DNA of 62,053 bases from an uncultured Ignatzschineria sp. (GTDB lineage Bacteria; Pseudomonadota; Gammaproteobacteria; Cardiobacteriales; Wohlfahrtiimonadaceae), in contig CALZEE010000011.1 of NCBI GenBank assembly GCA_945639195.1, forward strand, positions 1 through 62,053, given 5' to 3'. The notes beneath the pieces were generated by a model. That model was not told where the DNA came from. It made no database searches and worked only from the letters and a program-made list of their open reading frames with translations. Below, in pieces: positions 58,089-62,053 of the stretch; the stretch's first letter is position 1; each line of letters opens with the position of its first letter. A program made the position numbers and the translations under genes.

Positions 58089-58394
58089 TGACTCCTCCTG
58101 AGTTTTTATTATTAGTGTTTTCTTTTGAGATTCTTTATCAGAACGACAAATCTCACAAATTGTACAAATATTTTAAAAGCATTACATTCTTATATAACCT
58201 TTATTCTAGGGTTTGTACAGTCAGCCCCATAACATTAACTTGCGCTATGTCACAAAAGGTTATACCTCTTCTAATAACGGGAGTTTCGCACGGATAAAAG
58301 GACTTTTAAAAAAACTTTCTTGAGGCGTAAAAAAAGCATCCGAAGATGCTTAGTTCTATTGTTTAATGCGCTTGCGCTCGTAGTATTATGGCTG
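58089..58394. other. cstA upstream region and Rieske gene terminator
   Basis: No gene is visible. AAGCATC-CGA-AGATGCTT with flanking T-run on the - strand (58329-58352) ends the Rieske gene. The cstA ribosome site is AGGAGGAG. A -10-like TTATAT with weak -35 lies ~110 bases before cstA. Confidence 0.6.
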
Positions 58395-58730
58395 TTAAAG
58401 CCCTTCAGCGGCTTCTGCCGGCAACTCACTCTCAATAAAGAGCTCATTCCCCTCAATCATGACGCGATATGTTCTCAATGCTTTACGACAAGGCGCAGCA
58501 GTCGCTTCCCCGGTCATGATATTAAACTCGCCCCAATGCAATGGGCAGCTCACCGTATCATCAAAGTAATCGCCCTCTGAAAGAGAGGCTGTTGCGTGCG
58601 TGCACTGATCATCAGTCACATAATATTCACCCTCACGATTAAAAACGAGAAGATCCCCAATTTCCGTGGTGAATTTCTGCATCTCACCTTCTGCGAGTGC
58701 TGCTGTGTTACAGATTAAAATCTTTGCCAT
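58395..58730 (-). CDS. Rieske [2Fe-2S] ferredoxin
   Basis: The ATG at 58730 gives 111 residues; the upstream extension is not supported. The cluster ligands Cys43-x-His45 (CTHA) and Cys62-x2-His65 (CPLHWGEF) are in place, as in BphF/NirD-type ferredoxins. It transfers electrons to an unknown partner. Confidence 0.88.
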   Translation of the reverse strand: MAKILICNTAALAEGEMQKFTTEIGDLLVFNREGEYYVTDDQCTHATASLSEGDYFDDTVSCPLHWGEFNIMTGEATAAPCRKALRTYRVMIEGNELFIESELPAEAAEGL

Positions 58731-58841
58731 TGTCTTTTTCCTATTTGATCTCGTGCCTTTCAATCGATAGGATTGCCGGCACCTTTTTGTATTACCGATG
58801 ATGCTAGCTATTATACCGATAAATCTGAAACGACAAAAACC

Positions 58842-58871
58842 AAAAAAGCCTACTGACATTGTCAGTAGGCT
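58842..58871 (-). terminator. terminator of tRNA-Glu
   Basis: AGCCTACTGAC-ATT-GTCAGTAGGCT is a perfect 11-bp stem with T6 on the - strand directly after the tRNA. Confidence 0.87.
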
Positions 58872-58877
58872 TGTATT

Positions 58878-58952
58878 TGGCGTCCCTACGGGGATTCGAA
58901 CCCCGGTTGCCGCCGTGAAAGGGCAGTGTCCTAACCGCTAGACGATAGGGAC
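58878..58952 (-). tRNA. tRNA-Glu (TTC)
   Basis: The 75-base gene reads GTCCCTATCGTCTAGCGG...  with anticodon loop CCCTTTCACGG (TTC) and T-arm GGTTCGAATCC; the 3' CCA is encoded. It closely matches E. coli tRNA-Glu. Confidence 0.97.
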
Positions 58953-58994
58953 TAAACCGTCTGTTTACTTCGTGTTTCTCGTGAACAGGTGGCT

Positions 58995-59023
58995 ATAATA
59001 GTATGAAGCCCTATATCTGTCAA
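58995..59023 (-). promoter_or_regulatory. promoter of tRNA-Glu
   Basis: On the - strand TTGACA (complement of 59018-59023), 17 bases, TATTAT (complement of 58995-59000). The predicted start is ~36 bases before the tRNA. Confidence 0.8.
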
Positions 59024-59543
59024 ATATATCTGTGACTATTTTTGTTGGATTTTTATACAACTCGTGAAACACCACTATTTCCAACGGTTCACGATGATTA
59101 AATTTATAGAAAAAGATTGATTATTTTTCCAAAAAGCCTTGTATCCCCTATTAGGAAGATTCAAACAATCTTCATTTTTTCTAAAATTTGTTAAAAAAAG
59201 ACCTCAAAACCGTTGAGAGCAATCTACAAATATCGAGAAAATCTCTCTATTGTCCATAAATCAATCAATTCCATACAAGCCAGAATCCTCATTCTCAATA
59301 TTCAAACTACAAATAGCCTCCCGTGACGGCGAATTTGGATCGCTTTGATTCCTCATTGCTCTCTTAGATCTTAGGTCTTAGAGAATGCCGGAAGCCTGAA
59401 AGTATAAGGAGAGAGATCTCTATATCTCTATATCTCTATATCTCTATAATCATTCTACGCAGATAAAAAAAGCGCCTTCTTGAAAGAAGACGCTCTTGTT
59501 AGCTTAAGTTGTAAGGTAAATCCCTTACTTCTCCGGCAATGAC
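59024..59543. other. 520-base intergenic region with tandem repeat and lpdA terminator
   Basis: No coding frame or RNA is seen. A perfect octamer repeat (TCTCTATA x4) lies at 59417-59448. The lpdA terminator (59465-59494) has AGCG-C-CTTC pairing with GAAG-A-CGCT and a T7 run on the - strand. The rest is AT-rich. Confidence 0.7.
59417..59448. repeat. TCTCTATA x4 tandem repeat
   Basis: Four perfect contiguous copies of an octamer in the gap between tRNA-Glu and lpdA. It is outside any gene and no promoter reads through it in an obvious way. Confidence 0.9.
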
Positions 59544-60974
59544 TTATTTGCGATTCATCATATGAATTGCACTTTTGTGAATCCCGTGTGCTGCTTCCAT
59601 AACGCTCTCTGCAAGTGTTGGATGCGCATGCATAGTGCTTGCGATATCTTCAGAAGTACCACCGAATTCAAGCACAATCACAGCTTCATGAATAAGCTCT
59701 GATGCGTTTGCACCAACAATATGAACACCTAAAAGCTTGTCAGTTTTTGCATTCGCAATCATTTTCACTAAGCCTTCAGTAGCACCCATTGCTTTCGCAC
59801 GACCTGATGCTGCAAATGGGAATGAGCTTGTAACAATCTCAATACCTTCTGCTTTACATTGCTCTTCAGTTTTACCTGCCCAAGCAATTTCAGGATGCGT
59901 GTAGATCACCCAAGGAACCGCATCGTAGTTTACACGGCCATATTGACCGGCGATACGTTGTGCAACTGCAATACCTTCTGCTGAACCTTTATGCGCAAGC
60001 ATTGGCCCACGAACAAGGTCACCAATCGCCCAAACATTCGCGATGTTGGTTTTGCAGTTATCGTCCGCTTTCACTAAACGACCGTCCATCTCAAGACCAA
60101 CAGACTCATCAACGATGCCATCTGTGAAGGCTTTACGACCTACCGCTACTAAGAGGTAATCAAATGTCTCTTCATGATCGCCTTTTTTGTCGCTATATTT
60201 CACAACAACGTTTTTATCCGTTGCTTTTGATTCATTGACTCTTGCGCCTAAACGAATGTCTAAGCCTTGTTTTTTGAAGTGTTTCGCGGCATCTTTCGCA
60301 ATTTGCTGATCTGCTGCTGAAAGGAAGTTATCCATCGCTTCAAAGATCACAACTTCAGAACCTAAACGCGACCAAACGCTTGCCATTTCAAGACCGATAA
60401 CGCCCGCACCAATCACGCCTAAACGCTTTGGTACTTCTGTTAAATCAAGTGCGCCTGTTGAGTCAATAATACGCTTATTATCTGTCACTGCTGAAGGGAT
60501 ATCCATTGGCACTGAACCTGTTGCAAGCACAACATCTTTCGCTTTATAGCTCTCAGCTTTGCCATCATGACCTGTAACTTCTACAAGATTATCCTTAAGA
60601 AGTTTACCCGTTCCTTGAAGCCACTCAACTTTGTTCGCTTGGAATAACATTGCGATACCGCCCGTAAGCTCGGTCACAATCTTATCTTTACGCGCAATCA
60701 TTGCAGCAGGATCCATTTTGATATCACCCACGGTAATACCATGATCTGCAGAACCTTCTTTCGCTGTTTCATAGAGTGCTGATGACTCAAGTAATGCTTT
60801 TGAAGGGATACAGCCCACGTTTAAACAAGTACCGCCTAAAGCAGGTTTCCCTGATTTACCGATCCATTTCTCAACACAAGCTGTTTTTAAACCCAGTTGC
60901 GCTGCACGGATTGCCGTAACGTAGCCCGCAGGGCCACCACCGATTACAATTACATCAAATTCTTTTTTTGCCAT
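59544..60974 (-). CDS. lpdA: dihydrolipoyl dehydrogenase (E3)
   Basis: E3 reoxidises the lipoyl groups of 2-oxo acid dehydrogenases with NAD+. The 476-residue protein has the FAD motif VIGGGPAGY (10-18), the redox disulfide Cys50/Cys55 in GGTCLNVGCIPSK, NAD motif GAGVIGLEMASVW and the C-terminal active-site HAHPTLAE. It lies just downstream of sucB, so it is likely the E3 of 2-oxoglutarate dehydrogenase. Confidence 0.95.
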   Translation of the reverse strand: MAKKEFDVIVIGGGPAGYVTAIRAAQLGLKTACVEKWIGKSGKPALGGTCLNVGCIPSKALLESSALYETAKEGSADHGITVGDIKMDPAAMIARKDKIVTELTGGIAMLFQANKVEWLQGTGKLLKDNLVEVTGHDGKAESYKAKDVVLATGSVPMDIPSAVTDNKRIIDSTGALDLTEVPKRLGVIGAGVIGLEMASVWSRLGSEVVIFEAMDNFLSAADQQIAKDAAKHFKKQGLDIRLGARVNESKATDKNVVVKYSDKKGDHEETFDYLLVAVGRKAFTDGIVDESVGLEMDGRLVKADDNCKTNIANVWAIGDLVRGPMLAHKGSAEGIAVAQRIAGQYGRVNYDAVPWVIYTHPEIAWAGKTEEQCKAEGIEIVTSSFPFAASGRAKAMGATEGLVKMIANAKTDKLLGVHIVGANASELIHEAVIVLEFGGTSEDIASTMHAHPTLAESVMEAAHGIHKSAIHMMNRK

Positions 60975-61099
60975 AACGTTATAATTCCTAAAAAGATCCT
61001 CACACAGAGGCGAGGATCTTTAATAATTGATAGGTTAAATGCGCTCTTTTAAGTGCAAGCCTGCTTGCCCCTAAAACAACAATCTCAATATCTGAAATA

Positions 61100-62053
61100 T
61101 TAGAGATCTAAGAGCATGCTTGCTGGATCTTCAAGTGACTCTTTAATAGACACTAAGAAACCAACTGCTTCTGCACCATCAATAATTCTATGGTCATAAG
61201 AGTGTGCAAGATACATCATTGGCGCTGCAATGATTTGGCCATCTTTTACAATTGGACGCTCGTAAGTATTATGCATTCCTAAAATACCACTTTGTGGTGG
61301 GTTAAGGATTGGCGTTGAGAGCATTGATCCAAACACACCACCGTTAGTGATTGTGAATGTACCACCTGTCATCTCTTCGATTGTGAGCGTACCCTCTTTC
61401 GCTTTTGTTGCGTACTCGATGATTTGCTTCTCGATTTCAGCAAGGCTCAATTGATCCGCATTACGGATAATTGGTACCACTAAACCGCGTGGTGATGATA
61501 CTGCGATACCGATATCGAAATATCCGTGATAGATAATGTCATTACCATCAATAGATGCGTTAACCGCTGGGTATTTTTTCAATGCTTCTACCGCAGCTTT
61601 TACGAAGAATGACATGAAGCCTAATTTCACGCCGTGCGTTTTAATGAAGCGATCTTGATACTTCTTACGCATGCTCATTACAGGTTCCATATTGAGCTCG
61701 TTAAACGTCGTCAACATTGCTGTCGTATTTTTTGCATCAAGAAGACGCTCAGCAATACGTGCACGTAAACGAGTCATTGGAACGCGTTTTTCAATACGCT
61801 CACCTGTTGGTACAGTCGCTACAGCTGCTGCTTTTGCTGCTGGTGCCGCTTTAGCACCCCCATTTTTAAGGAAGTTTTCAATATCTTCTTTCAAATGACG
61901 ACCATTTTTACCCGTTGCAGGGATCTTTGTAATGTCGAGTTTGTTCTCGTCCACTAAACGACGAACTGTTGGTGACATACCCACTTCATCATCAGATTCT
62001 GCTGGCGCTGCTACCGCTGGTGCTGCTTCTGCTTTTGGTGCATCTGCTGCTGG
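61100..62053 (-). CDS. sucB: dihydrolipoyllysine succinyltransferase (E2), partial
   Basis: The gene enters from the right edge, so its N-terminal lipoyl domain is missing. Visible are an Ala/Pro linker, the E3-binding domain ([36 protein letters not shown]) and the catalytic acyltransferase with [12 protein letters not shown] motif (His and Asp). The subgroup fits SucB of the 2-oxoglutarate complex; a branched-chain E2 is less likely given lpdA beside it. Confidence 0.9.
   Translation of the reverse strand, partial: PAADAPKAEAAPAVAAPAESDDEVGMSPTVRRLVDENKLDITKIPATGKNGRHLKEDIENFLKNGGAKAAPAAKAAAVATVPTGERIEKRVPMTRLRARIAERLLDAKNTTAMLTTFNELNMEPVMSMRKKYQDRFIKTHGVKLGFMSFFVKAAVEALKKYPAVNASIDGNDIIYHGYFDIGIAVSSPRGLVVPIIRNADQLSLAEIEKQIIEYATKAKEGTLTIEEMTGGTFTITNGGVFGSMLSTPILNPPQSGILGMHNTYERPIVKDGQIIAAPMMYLAHSYDHRIIDGAEAVGFLVSIKESLEDPASMLLDL

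Noticed and set aside
58153..58254. TCACA motifs upstream of cstA read as a CRP site
   Set aside because: Only isolated half-sites; no TGTGA-N6-TCACA dyad is present.

Overview
The window is a stretch of a moderately AT-rich gammaproteobacterial chromosome. The gene complement (ornithine carbamoyltransferase, CstA, SucB-LpdA, an AaeXAB-like efflux operon, an NdpA-type nucleoid protein, a TonB heme receptor) and codon style would fit the Ignatzschineria/Wohlfahrtiimonas group. That placement is an inference; no 16S rRNA or other diagnostic marker is present.

Layout. Positions 1-4008 are host: a Sel1-repeat lipoprotein, argF, a DUF3108 protein, a cytoplasmic Sel1/TPR-like protein and a complete tmRNA gene (ssrA). 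Positions 3985-44640 are a ~40.6 kb lambdoid siphovirus prophage integrated into the 3' end of ssrA. It is bounded by attL (end of ssrA) and attR (44618-44640), with paired TAGTAGTA arm-type repeats just inside both ends. Positions 44641-62053 are host again: the displaced ssrA terminator, lipoproteins, ndpA, a heme/hemoglobin TonB receptor with a Fur-like box, an aaeX/aaeA/aaeB-like operon, a GNAT/MocR divergent pair, cstA, a Rieske ferredoxin, tRNA-Glu, lpdA and the 3' part of sucB.

Prophage organisation. The integrase lies next to attL on the + strand. The immunity region (39.3-41.5 kb) copies lambda's plan: cro-like gene, OR with three operators, LexA-type cI, two exported-protein genes in the 'rex' position, then OL with three operators and a PL promoter that is a near twin of PR. 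The PL operon runs right (+) through small ORFs, SSB and a possible excisionase. The PR operon runs left (-) through an O-like initiator with four internal iterons, a DnaC-type loader, a KilA/Rha-type regulator, rdgC, a com-like zinc protein, a D12 adenine methylase, small ORFs, a RuvC-like resolvase and a Q-like gene. A near-consensus late promoter abuts the Q-like stop codon and is followed at once by terminator-like hairpins. The late operon then encodes an Acb2-like small protein, endolysin, holin, nested spanins, HNH nuclease, TerS/TerL, HK97-type portal/protease/capsid, and a lambda-type tail module. The tail module includes the G/GT programmed -1 frameshift at GGGAAAG, the tape measure, and M-L-K-I-J plus fibre.

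Cargo. Between the integrase and the tail fibre sits an NO-detoxification cassette (nsrR, hmp, a PAS protein) with a perfect 29-bp NsrR-type palindrome in front of hmp, followed by a twice-frameshifted phnD-like gene. Two secreted-protein morons sharing a leader and signal peptide interrupt the tail genes. The HK97-gp10-like gene appears to carry an internal deletion, so the prophage may be partly decayed. The palindrome GCCGGC (often TGCCGGCA) is strikingly over-represented in both host and phage DNA.
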